Positions 35,192 to 44,106 of a stretch of 64,000 nt of DNA are shown here, one piece after another. Source of the stretch: Paragemmobacter amnigenus (GTDB lineage Bacteria; Pseudomonadota; Alphaproteobacteria; Rhodobacterales; Rhodobacteraceae); assembly GCF_009908265.2 (NCBI RefSeq), contig NZ_JAAATX020000002.1, positions 310,001-374,000 on the forward strand. Direction: 5' to 3'. The translations under genes and the position numbers were made by a program. How positions within the stretch are numbered: position 1 is the stretch's first letter; the number at the start of each line of letters is the position of its first letter. The notes under the pieces were generated by a model. It was given only the letters and a program-made list of their open reading frames with translations. It did no database searches and was not told where the DNA came from.

Positions 35192-35930
35192 TGCCCTTTG
35201 ACCTGTCCCTGATCGGGACGGTCTGGATGGGGGTGGCGGTTCTGGTCGCCGCCTTCATCCGCGGCTATTCGGGGTTCGGCTATTCCGCGATGGTGATCGC
35301 GGCATCCTCTCTGGTGATGAACCCGCTGCATATGGTGGCGGTGGTGGTCATCCTTGAAACCGCGATGTCCGTGCAGGCGGCGCGCGGCGTGTCGGCGGAT
35401 GTGGACTGGCGGCGGGTGGGGCTGTTGCTGGCAGGGGCTGCGGTGGGTCTTCCCTTGGGTCTCTGGGCGCTGACGGGGATATCCGAGGATGCGGCGCGGG
35501 CGGTGATTTCGGCCTATGTCCTGACCATGTGTTTCGTGCTGCTGGCCGGATGGCGGCTGGCGGGCGAGGCGCGGGGCGGGTCCAATCTGGTGATGGGGGT
35601 GGTGTCGGGCCTTGCCAATGCGCCGGGGATGGGGGGGCTGCCGATCGCGGCCTATTTCGCGGCGCAGCCGATGCGGGCGGCGGTGTTCCGGGCGACGCTG
35701 ATCGCCTATTTCCCCTTGCTGGACCTGTATTCGGCGCCGCTTTACTGGTGGCACGGGCTGGTGACGTGGGACACGCTGTGGGCGTCGCTGATCGCGCTGC
35801 CGCTGACCTTCCTTGGCAACTGGCTGGGCAGCCGGCATTTCCTGAACACCGATCCGCAGGATTTCCGGCGCTTTGCCATCCTCCTCTTGGCGGGGCTGGC
35901 GGGGATGGGGCTGGTGAAGGCGGTGATCTG

Positions 35931-35931
<1 letters not shown>
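35191..35931 (+). CDS. TauE/SafE-family exporter
   Basis: A 246-residue membrane protein of the TSUP (TauE/SafE) family with about seven or eight hydrophobic helices. The family start FIRGYSGFGYSAMVIAAS near residues 25-42 is clear. Members next to xsc are thought to export sulfite or sulfonates. Start and stop overlap both neighbours by one base (TGATG), so it is translationally coupled between xsc and ackA. Its presence together with a sulfite dehydrogenase gives two ways to relieve sulfite stress. Confidence 0.88.
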
Positions 35932-37072
<1,141 letters not shown>

Positions 37073-37073
<1 letters not shown>

Positions 37074-39844
37074 TGGGGCAGCCGAAGGTCGAGACATCGC
37101 CCAAGGTGTCGGACGAGGTGAAAAAGACCACCTGCTATATGTGCGCCTGCCGCTGCGGGATCAATGTGCATCTGACCAGCGGGAAGGTGACCTATATCGA
37201 GGGGAACCGCGACCATCCGGTGAACAAGGGGGTGCTGTGTGCCAAGGGGGCGAGCGGCATCATGCAGGTGACGGCGCCGTCGCGCCTGCGCGCGCCCTTG
37301 CGGCGGGTAGGGCCGCGCGGGTCGGGGGCGTTTGAAGAGATCACTTGGGACGAGGCGCTGGAGACGGCGGTTTCGTGGTTGAAGCCGCTGCGCGAGGAGG
37401 CGCCGGAGAAGCTGGCGTTTTTCACGGGGCGGGATCAGAGTCAGAGTTTCACGGGGTGGTGGGCGCAGCAGTTCGGCACGCCGAATTATGCCGCGCATGG
37501 GGGCTTCTGTTCCGTCAACATGGCGGCGGCGGGGATTTACACGATCGGGGGCGCGTTCTGGGAATTCGGGCAGCCGGATTGGGCGCATACGAAGTTGTTC
37601 GTGCTGTTCGGGGTGGCCGAGGATCATGACAGCAACCCGATCAAGATCGGCATAGGTCGGCTCAAGGCGCGGGGGGCGAAGGTCATCGGCGTGAACCCCG
37701 TGCGGACGGGGTACAATGCGGTGGCCGATGAATGGGTGGGGATCACGCCCGGGACGGACGGGCTGCTGATCCTGTCGCTGATCCATTGCCTGTTGCAGGC
37801 GGGGAAGATCGACCTCGACTATCTGGCGCGGTGGACGAATGCGCCTTTGCTGGTGAATGGCACGGAGGGGCCCGACAAGGGGCTGATCCTGAAGAATGCG
37901 GAAAGCCAGCCCTTCGTGATCGACAAGCGGACGGGGATGCCTGCGCCTTGGGACGGGGCGGGGGTGCAGCCGGACCTTGGCGCGGTGTGGCAGGGGCACC
38001 GGACGGTGTTCCAGCATATGGCGGAGCGGTATCTGTCGGAGGAATACGCGCCAGAGGCGGTGGCGGGGCGCTGTGGCGTGCCTGCGGGGCGGATCAGGGC
38101 GCTGGCGGCGGAGCTGGCGCGGGTGGCGTTCGATGAGGCGTTCGAGCTGCCTGTCGAATGGACGGATTTCCGGGGGGATCGGCATGAGGGGATGACGGGG
38201 CGGCCTGTCAGTTTCCACGCGATGCGGGGGATTTCGGCGCATTCCAACGGGTTCCAGACGGCGCGCGCGCTGCATCTGTTGCAGATCCTGCTGGGAACGG
38301 TGGAGGTTCCGGGGGGCTATCGGCTGAAGCCGCCTTATCCGAAACCCGTGGAGGCGCATCCCACGCCGCATTTCGTGGCGGCGCCGGGGAAACCCCTGAG
38401 CGGGCCGCATCTGGGCTATGTGCGGGGGCCGGAGAATCTGGCCTTGAAGGAGGACGGGACGCCTTGGCGGATCGACAAGGGCTTCACTTGGGAGAACCCG
38501 TTTTCCGCGCATGGGTTGATGCATATGGTCATCCCCAATGCCCATGCGGGCGATCCCTACAAGGTGGATACGCTGTTTCTGTATATGGCGAACATGTCGT
38601 GGAATTCGTCGATGAATTCGGCCCGCGTCATGGAGATGCTGACGGACAGGGGCGAGGACGGGGAATATGTCATCCCGCGCATCATCTATTCCGATGCCTA
38701 TGCGTCCGAGATGGTGGCCTATGCCGACCTGATCCTGCCCGACACGACCTATCTGGAGCGGCATGACTGCATTTCCCTGCTGGACCGCCCGATTTCCGAA
38801 CCGGACGCGGCGGGGGATGCGATCCGCTGGCCGGTGGTGGAGCCGGACCGTGACGTGCGGGGGTTCCAGTCGGTGCTGCTGGACCTTGGGGTGCGGCTGG
38901 GCCTGCCGGGGATGGTGACGGAGGACGGGTCCGCGAAGTTCAGGGATTACGCGGATTACATCGTGAACCATATCCGCAGGCCCGGTGTGGGGCCGCTGAT
39001 CGGGTTCCGTGGTGCGGACGGGACGGCAGAGGGGCGGGGAGAGGCGAACCCCGACCAGTTGGCGCGGTATATCGAGAATGGCGGCTTCTATCAGGCGCAT
39101 GTGCCCGAGGGGGCAGCCTATATGAAGCCGTGGAACATGGCCTATCAGGATTGGGCGGTGGCGACGTCCTTTTATGAAAGCCCGCAGCCCTATCTGTTTT
39201 CCATCTGGTCCGAGCCGATGCGGAAGTTCCAGCTGGCGGCCGAGGGGCACGGGTTCCTGCAACCGCCCGACCATCTGCGCGCGCGGTTGAAGGTGGCGAT
39301 GGACCCGCTGCCGGTCTGGTACCCCCCGTTCGGGGAGGAGGCGGCGGAGGGCTATCCGGTCCATGCGATCACGCAGCGGCCGATGGCGATGTACCATAGC
39401 TGGGGCAGCCAGAATGCGTGGCTGCGGCAGATTCACGGGAAGAATTACCTGTATGTCCCGACCGCGATCTGGGAGGGGCAGGGCTTTGCCGAAGGGGATT
39501 ATGCGCGGGTGACGTCGCCCAATGGGCAGATCGTGGTGCCGGTGGCGCATATGGCGGCGCTGAACCCTGATACGGTCTGGACCTGGAACGCGATCGGCAA
39601 GCGGCGGGGGGCATGGGCGCTGGACGAGGGGGCGGCGGAGGCCAATCAGGGGTTCCTGCTGAACCATCTGATTTCCGAGGTGCTGCCGGGCGGGGGGCGG
39701 GTTTCCAATTCCGATCCGGTGACGGGGCAGGCGGCGTGGTTCGACCTGCGCGTGCGGGTGGAGCGGGTGGGGCCGCGGGAGGTGGCGGAGCCCGTGTTTC
39801 CTGTGCTGCCGCGCGTGGTGCCGAAGGGGAGGGGGCGGGCGTGA
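37073..39844 (+). CDS. soeA: Sulfite dehydrogenase (SoeA-like) molybdopterin subunit
   Basis: DMSO-reductase-family molybdoenzyme of 923 residues. Cys21, 24, 28 and 56 form the N-terminal 4Fe-4S site (C-x2-C-x3-C-x27-C), and Cys146 in AHGGFCSVNM is placed as a molybdenum ligand. There is no Tat signal, so the enzyme should stay in the cytoplasm, as SoeABC does; polysulfide or thiosulfate reductases would be exported. It is coupled to ackA by a TGATG overlap and followed by SoeB- and SoeC-like genes. The expected reaction is sulfite to sulfate with electrons to quinone. The substrate is inferred from context and lack of export signal. Confidence 0.85.
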
Positions 39845-39861
39845 GGACTGGCTTCGGGAAG

Positions 39862-39974
39862 GCGATTTCTGACGCAGAAATCGCGCCGAATTCTGACGCA
39901 GAATTCGGGGGCGCAGGTGGTGGGTCGGCGGAATTTGCGTCAAATTCCGCGCCGTTTTCTGTGTCAGAAAACGG
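39862..39974 (+). repeat. Array of four perfect 23-nt hairpins between soeA and soeB
   Basis: Four inverted repeats each have a 10-bp perfect stem and 3-nt loop: 39862-39884 (arm GCGATTTCTG, loop ACG), 39886-39908 (CCGAATTCTG, ACG), 39928-39950 (GCGGAATTTG, CGT) and 39952-39974 (CCGTTTTCTG, TGT). They form two back-to-back pairs, 1 nt apart within a pair and 19 nt between pairs. Stem centres vary yet stay fully paired. They fill most of the 139-nt soeA-soeB gap. Confidence 0.9.
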
Positions 39975-39983
39975 GGGTGCGGC

Positions 39984-40721
39984 ATGACCTGCCTGCCGCC
40001 CAAGACCGACAGGAAGCTGGGTCTGGTGATCGACCTTGATACCTGCGTGGGCTGTCATGCCTGCGTGACGGCCTGCAAGGGCTGGAACGATCAGGGCTAT
40101 GGCGCGCCGCTGTCGGATCAGGACCCCTATGGCGCCGATCCTTCGGGCACCTTCCTGAACCGCGTTCACAGCTATGCGGTGCAACCTGATGATAATGCGG
40201 CGCAAATCGTCAATTTCCCGCGGTCCTGCCTGCATTGCGAGGATGCGCCCTGCGTCACCGTCTGCCCGACGGGGGCCAGCTACAAGCGGGCCGAGGACGG
40301 GATCGTTCTGGTCAACGAGGATGCCTGCATCGGCTGCGGGTTGTGTGCCTGGGCCTGCCCCTATGGCGCGCGCGAGATGGATCAGGCGGCGGGGGTGATG
40401 AAGAAATGCACGCTTTGCGTCGATCGCATCTATAACGAGGAACTGCCCGAAGAGGACCGTCAGCCCGCCTGCGTGCGGACCTGTCCGACGGGGGCGCGGC
40501 ATTTCGGGGATCTGGGCGATCCGGACAGCGCGGTGAGCCGTCTGGTGGCCGAGCGCGAGGGGTTCGCGCTGATGCCCGAGCTGGGGACGAAGCCGGTGAA
40601 CCGCTATCTGCCGCCGCGGAAGAAGGACAGGCCCGAGGAGGCGTCGCTGCTGGCGCCGCTTCTGGATATCAGGGCGACGGGGCTGGCCGGATGGCTGGAC
40701 CGCGTTTTGGGGAGGTTCTAA
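39984..40721 (+). CDS. soeB: Sulfite dehydrogenase (SoeB-like) 4Fe-4S subunit
   Basis: A 245-residue polyferredoxin of the DmsB/PsrB/SoeB type that carries electrons from SoeA to the membrane subunit. Four cysteine clusters are visible: CVGCHACVTAC (residues 21-31), SCLHCEDAPCVTVCP, CIGCGLCAWACP and KCTLC with a later ACVRTCP. No signal peptide is present. It is the only gene of the xsc-soeC string that does not overlap its upstream neighbour; the four-hairpin array ends 9 nt before its ATG and may cover its ribosome site. Confidence 0.9.
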   Translation: MTCLPPKTDRKLGLVIDLDTCVGCHACVTACKGWNDQGYGAPLSDQDPYGADPSGTFLNRVHSYAVQPDDNAAQIVNFPRSCLHCEDAPCVTVCPTGASYKRAEDGIVLVNEDACIGCGLCAWACPYGAREMDQAAGVMKKCTLCVDRIYNEELPEEDRQPACVRTCPTGARHFGDLGDPDSAVSRLVAEREGFALMPELGTKPVNRYLPPRKKDRPEEASLLAPLLDIRATGLAGWLDRVLGRF

Positions 40722-41593
40722 TGCATCCGGCACCGTCGGTGATTGTCTTTACCGTGCTGTCGGGCATGGGCTTCGGGTTTCTGGCGCTGATGGGGCTGTT
40801 CGGCGCGTCAGGCTGGACGGGCTTTGCGCTCTGGGCGCTGGGATACGGGCTGGCGGTGGCGGGGCTGGTGGCGTCGACCTTCCATCTGGGCAATCCGCAG
40901 CGGGCGCTGCTGGCCTTTACCCAGTGGCGGACGAGCTGGCTGAGCCGCGAGGGATGGGCGTCTGTCGTGACGCTGGGGCTGCTGGCGCCGCAGGCGCTGT
41001 CGGATTGGCTGGGCTTTGGCTGGGGGCGCGGGTTCGGGATCGCGGGGGCCGTGGGTTGCGTCGCGACCGTATTCTGCACGTCGATGATCTATGCCCAGTT
41101 GCGGAGCGTGCCGCGCTGGCACCACTGGACGACGCCGGCGGTGTTTCTGGCCTTTGCGGTTGCGGGGGGGCTGGTGCTGGCGGGGAATGCGGTCTTCGGG
41201 CTGCCCGCGCTCTGCGTGCTGGGTGTGCTGATGGCGGTGCAGTGGCAGGGCGGCGCGGGGCGGTTCGCGGCGGCGGGGTCGAGCATGGAGACGGCGACGG
41301 GGCTGGGCCGGATCGGGCGGGTGTCGGTCTTCGAGCAGCCGCATACGGGGGGCAACTACCTGATGCGCGAGATGATCTTCTCCGTGGGGCGCAAGCATGC
41401 GGCGCGGGTGCGGATGATCGCCATGGTGGCGGCGGTGATGCTGCCCGCGCTGGCGCTGGCCTTCGTGCCCGGGCCTGCGGCGGGGGTGCTGGCGGCGGGG
41501 GCGCATCTTCTGGGGGCGCTGGCGCATCGCTGGCTGTTCTTTGCCGAGGCCGAGCATGTGGTGGGGCTGTATTACGGGCGGCGCGCGGGCTGA
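40721..41593 (+). CDS. soeC: Sulfite dehydrogenase (SoeC-like) membrane anchor
   Basis: A 290-residue DmsC-family membrane anchor with about eight hydrophobic helices, expected to bind quinone and hold SoeAB at the inner face of the membrane. FHLGNPQRALLAF near residues 54-66 is typical of DmsC/SoeC. The start overlaps the soeB stop by one base (TAATG). With SoeA and SoeB it completes a sulfite:quinone oxidoreductase downstream of the sulfite-producing Xsc. Confidence 0.88.
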   Translation: MHPAPSVIVFTVLSGMGFGFLALMGLFGASGWTGFALWALGYGLAVAGLVASTFHLGNPQRALLAFTQWRTSWLSREGWASVVTLGLLAPQALSDWLGFGWGRGFGIAGAVGCVATVFCTSMIYAQLRSVPRWHHWTTPAVFLAFAVAGGLVLAGNAVFGLPALCVLGVLMAVQWQGGAGRFAAAGSSMETATGLGRIGRVSVFEQPHTGGNYLMREMIFSVGRKHAARVRMIAMVAAVMLPALALAFVPGPAAGVLAAGAHLLGALAHRWLFFAEAEHVVGLYYGRRAG

Positions 41594-41694
41594 TCATCCT
41601 TTGGAATAGGGGCGGGGCCAAAGGTTGCCACGGCCCGCGCTTTTCGGACTTTCGCGGCATCGACGCAGGGGGCGCGACAGACGCGAGGATAGGT

Positions 41695-41700
41695 TATAAT
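41695..41700 (+). promoter_or_regulatory. TATAAT -10 element in an AT-rich island before the LuxR regulator
   Basis: A consensus TATAAT lies in the patch 41690-41722, much more AT-rich than its surroundings. No good -35 hexamer is seen at 16-18 nt (GCGACA at 15 nt is the nearest). It is 70 nt upstream of the response-regulator ATG. Confidence 0.4.
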
Positions 41701-41770
41701 TATCAAAATGAATTTGTAACAAGTGTCGATGCCATGCGCCGCAGTCGGGTGGCGATGGAAGGGGCGCTTG

Positions 41771-42400
41771 ATGAAAAGACCGCAAGACCACCGCATTTCC
41801 GTGCTGATCGCGGATGACCACCGGTTGCTGGGCGAGGCGCTGGGGACCTGTCTGGAGGCGTCGGGCGGGTTTGCCGTCGCCTATGCCGCGACGCTGGACG
41901 AGGCGCTGGCCGAGATCGGCGCGGGCGATCCGTTCGATGTGGTGCTGCTGGATCTGGACATGCCGGGCATGGCCGGGATCGCGGGGCTGGAGCGGGCGGT
42001 CGCGGCGAATGGCGGGCGGGTCGTGCTGTTTTCGGGCGTGGTGCGGTCACAGGGGGCGCTGGCCGCGCTGGAGGCGGGGGCGGCGGGCTATTTCCCCAAG
42101 ACGATGAGCCCTTCGGCCGTTGCCGCCGCGATCCGGCTGGTGGTGGCGGGCGAGACCTATTTCCCTGCCTCGGAGACGATGCGGCAGACGCGGTCGGGAG
42201 AGGCGGACCCCGTTCTGTCCAAGCGCGAATCCGACGTGTTGCGCGGGCTTTGTGCCGGGGCCACGAACCGTGACATTGCCGATGATCTGGGGCTGAGCGA
42301 GATTTCGGTGAAGATGCATGTGCGGACGCTGTGCACCAAGCTGGGCGCGGCGAACCGGACCCATGCGGCGGTGATCGTGCTGACCTCGGGTCTGGTCTGA
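41771..42400 (+). CDS. LuxR/NarL-family response regulator
   Basis: A 209-residue two-domain regulator. The receiver domain has the acidic pair DD15-16, phospho-acceptor Asp61 in VVLLDLDMPG and Lys near YFPKTMSP; the C-terminal LuxR helix-turn-helix includes LSKRESDVLRGLCAG and LSEISVKMHVRTL. The ATG at 41771 has GGAAGGGG upstream. No cognate kinase is adjacent. It lies between soeC and a second TauE-type exporter, so it may respond to sulfur or redox state, but that is only positional. Confidence 0.9.
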   Translation: MKRPQDHRISVLIADDHRLLGEALGTCLEASGGFAVAYAATLDEALAEIGAGDPFDVVLLDLDMPGMAGIAGLERAVAANGGRVVLFSGVVRSQGALAALEAGAAGYFPKTMSPSAVAAAIRLVVAGETYFPASETMRQTRSGEADPVLSKRESDVLRGLCAGATNRDIADDLGLSEISVKMHVRTLCTKLGAANRTHAAVIVLTSGLV

Positions 42401-42511
42401 CGGCGGGCGGGCGGGGTCGCCTGCCGGTTGCGGGCGTGGTTGTCCTTGGGCGGGCTTGGTCCTAAGACGGGGCGGGGTCGCGCGCAGACCCCGTTTGCGG
42501 GGGCGGGATGC

Positions 42512-43339
42512 ATGGGTGCCTTTGATCTGGTGACGCTGGGGCCGGTGATCGTGGCGCTGGTCGTGGCGGGGGGAGCCATCGGCCTGTTGGCGGGGATGTT
42601 CGGCGTGGGGGGCGGCGCGATTTCGGTGCCTGTCTTTTTCGAGCTGTTCCGTGTGCTGGATTATCCCGAAGAGGTGCGGATGCCGATGGCAGTCGGCACC
42701 TCGCTGGCCGTTATCATTCCGACATCGCTGAATTCGGCGCGGGGGCATTGGAAGCGCGGCACGGTGGACATGGACCTGCTGCGGCTCTGGGCGGTGCCTG
42801 TGGTGTTGGGCGTGCTGGCGGGGTCGGCCATCGCGCGCCATGCCGATCCGGTGGTGTTCCAGCTGGTGTTCATCTTTGTCGCGCTGGTGAATGCGGCCAA
42901 GCTGTTGCTGGGGGGCGCGGGGTGGCGGCTGCGCGAGGGCTTGCCCGCGCGGGGCGTGCTGCGCGCCTATGGCGGGGGGATCGGGCTCCTGTCGGCGCTG
43001 ATGGGGATTGGCGGCGGGGCGATCACGAACCTGATCCTGACGCTGCACGGCTATGACATCCGGCGGGCGATTTCCACGGCGTCGGGGGTGGGGGTGCTGA
43101 TCGCGCTGCCCGGAACGATCGGCTATGTCGCGGCGGGCTGGGGCAAGGACGGGCTGCCGGGGGATGCGCTGGGCTACGTGAGCCTGATGACCTTCGCGCT
43201 GACGATTCCCACGACGCTGTTGACGACGCGGCTGGGGGTGCGGTTGGCGCATAGCCTGCCGAAGCGGGCGCTGGAGACGGCTTTCGGGCTGTTCCTGTTG
43301 ACGGTCTGCGCGCGGTTCGTTTGGGATATCCTTGGCTGA
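42512..43339 (+). CDS. Sulfite exporter TauE/SafE family protein (second copy)
   Basis: A 275-residue TSUP membrane protein with about eight helices. Both internal repeats show the family Gly motif: GMFGVGGGAISVPVF near residues 26-40 and LMGIGGGAITNLILTLHGY in the second half. It is more typical of the family than the short exporter in the taurine operon and is not close to it in sequence. It is 111 nt downstream of the LuxR gene on the same strand. The substrate is unknown; sulfite or sulfonate export would suit the location. Confidence 0.88.
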   Translation: MGAFDLVTLGPVIVALVVAGGAIGLLAGMFGVGGGAISVPVFFELFRVLDYPEEVRMPMAVGTSLAVIIPTSLNSARGHWKRGTVDMDLLRLWAVPVVLGVLAGSAIARHADPVVFQLVFIFVALVNAAKLLLGGAGWRLREGLPARGVLRAYGGGIGLLSALMGIGGGAITNLILTLHGYDIRRAISTASGVGVLIALPGTIGYVAAGWGKDGLPGDALGYVSLMTFALTIPTTLLTTRLGVRLAHSLPKRALETAFGLFLLTVCARFVWDILG

Positions 43340-43350
43340 GGGAGGGTCGC

Positions 43351-44106
43351 ATGGGTTTGGCGGTGGTGACGGCGGGGACGTCCGAGATCGGGCGGCATCT
43401 GGTGGTGGCGCTGGCGGGGGCGGGGCATGACGTGGCGATCTCGCATCTCGGGTCGGGCGAGGTGGCGGCGCGGCTGGAGGCCGAGGTGGCGGCGCTGGGG
43501 CGGCGGCTGATGGCGGTGGAGTGCGACGCGGGGGACGAGGCGGCGGTGGTCGCCTTTCACGCGGCGGCGGCGGATTGGGCGGGATGCGCGCCCGCGGTTC
43601 TGGTGAACAATGCGGGCATCCAGACATGGGCCGGCCTGATGGAGCTGCGGGCCGAGCAGTGGGATGCGGTGATGCGGACCAATCTGCGCGGCACCTTCCT
43701 GAACACGCAGGCGGCGGCGCGGTTGATGATCGAGGGCGGCGTGAAGGGGTCGGTCGTCAATCTGGGGTCGGGGTGCAACAAGGTCGCCTTCCCGAGGCTG
43801 GTGGATTACACCGCGTCCAAGGGCGGGATCGAGCAGTTCACCAAGGCGGCGGCATCGGAGTTGGGGCCGCACGGGATACGGGTCAATTGCGTGGCGCCGG
43901 GGGCGATTGCCACCGAACGCACGGCGCAGGAGGCGGGGGATTACGCGGGGCTGTGGTCGCCCCTCACGCCCTTGCGGCGGGTGGGGACACCGGCCGATAT
44001 CGCGGGGCCGGTGCTGTTCTTCTGTTCGTCCGCCGCGGATTTCGTGACGGGGCAGACGCTGTGGGTGGATGGCGGCGTCTTTTCGCAGGCGCCCTGGCCC
44101 TATTGA
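43351..44106 (+). CDS. SDR-family oxidoreductase
   Basis: A 251-residue classical short-chain dehydrogenase. The cofactor motif is a variant, TAGTSEIG (residues 7-14) instead of TGxxxGIG; NNAG is at 86-89. The catalytic set is Ser140, Tyr153 and Lys157 (YTASK), and GHP-like FVTGQTLWVDGG ends the fold. The substrate cannot be told. It starts 11 nt after the exporter stop, so it is likely co-transcribed. Its 3' end overlaps the convergent PQQ dehydrogenase gene by 7 nt. Confidence 0.9.
   Translation: MGLAVVTAGTSEIGRHLVVALAGAGHDVAISHLGSGEVAARLEAEVAALGRRLMAVECDAGDEAAVVAFHAAAADWAGCAPAVLVNNAGIQTWAGLMELRAEQWDAVMRTNLRGTFLNTQAAARLMIEGGVKGSVVNLGSGCNKVAFPRLVDYTASKGGIEQFTKAAASELGPHGIRVNCVAPGAIATERTAQEAGDYAGLWSPLTPLRRVGTPADIAGPVLFFCSSAADFVTGQTLWVDGGVFSQAPWPY

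Noticed and set aside
39862-39974. The four-hairpin array read as a CRISPR array
   Set aside because: Units are palindromes of differing sequence without constant direct repeats or spacers, and no cas genes are present.
39845-39983. The soeA-soeB gap as coding sequence (an open frame crosses it)
   Set aside because: soeA ends before it with a normal stop, soeB starts after it with its own ATG, and the translated frame only mirrors the repeated palindromes.
43357-43400. Variant glycine motif of the SDR as evidence of inactivity
   Set aside because: The catalytic Ser, Tyr and Lys are all present and such cofactor-loop variants occur in active SDRs.
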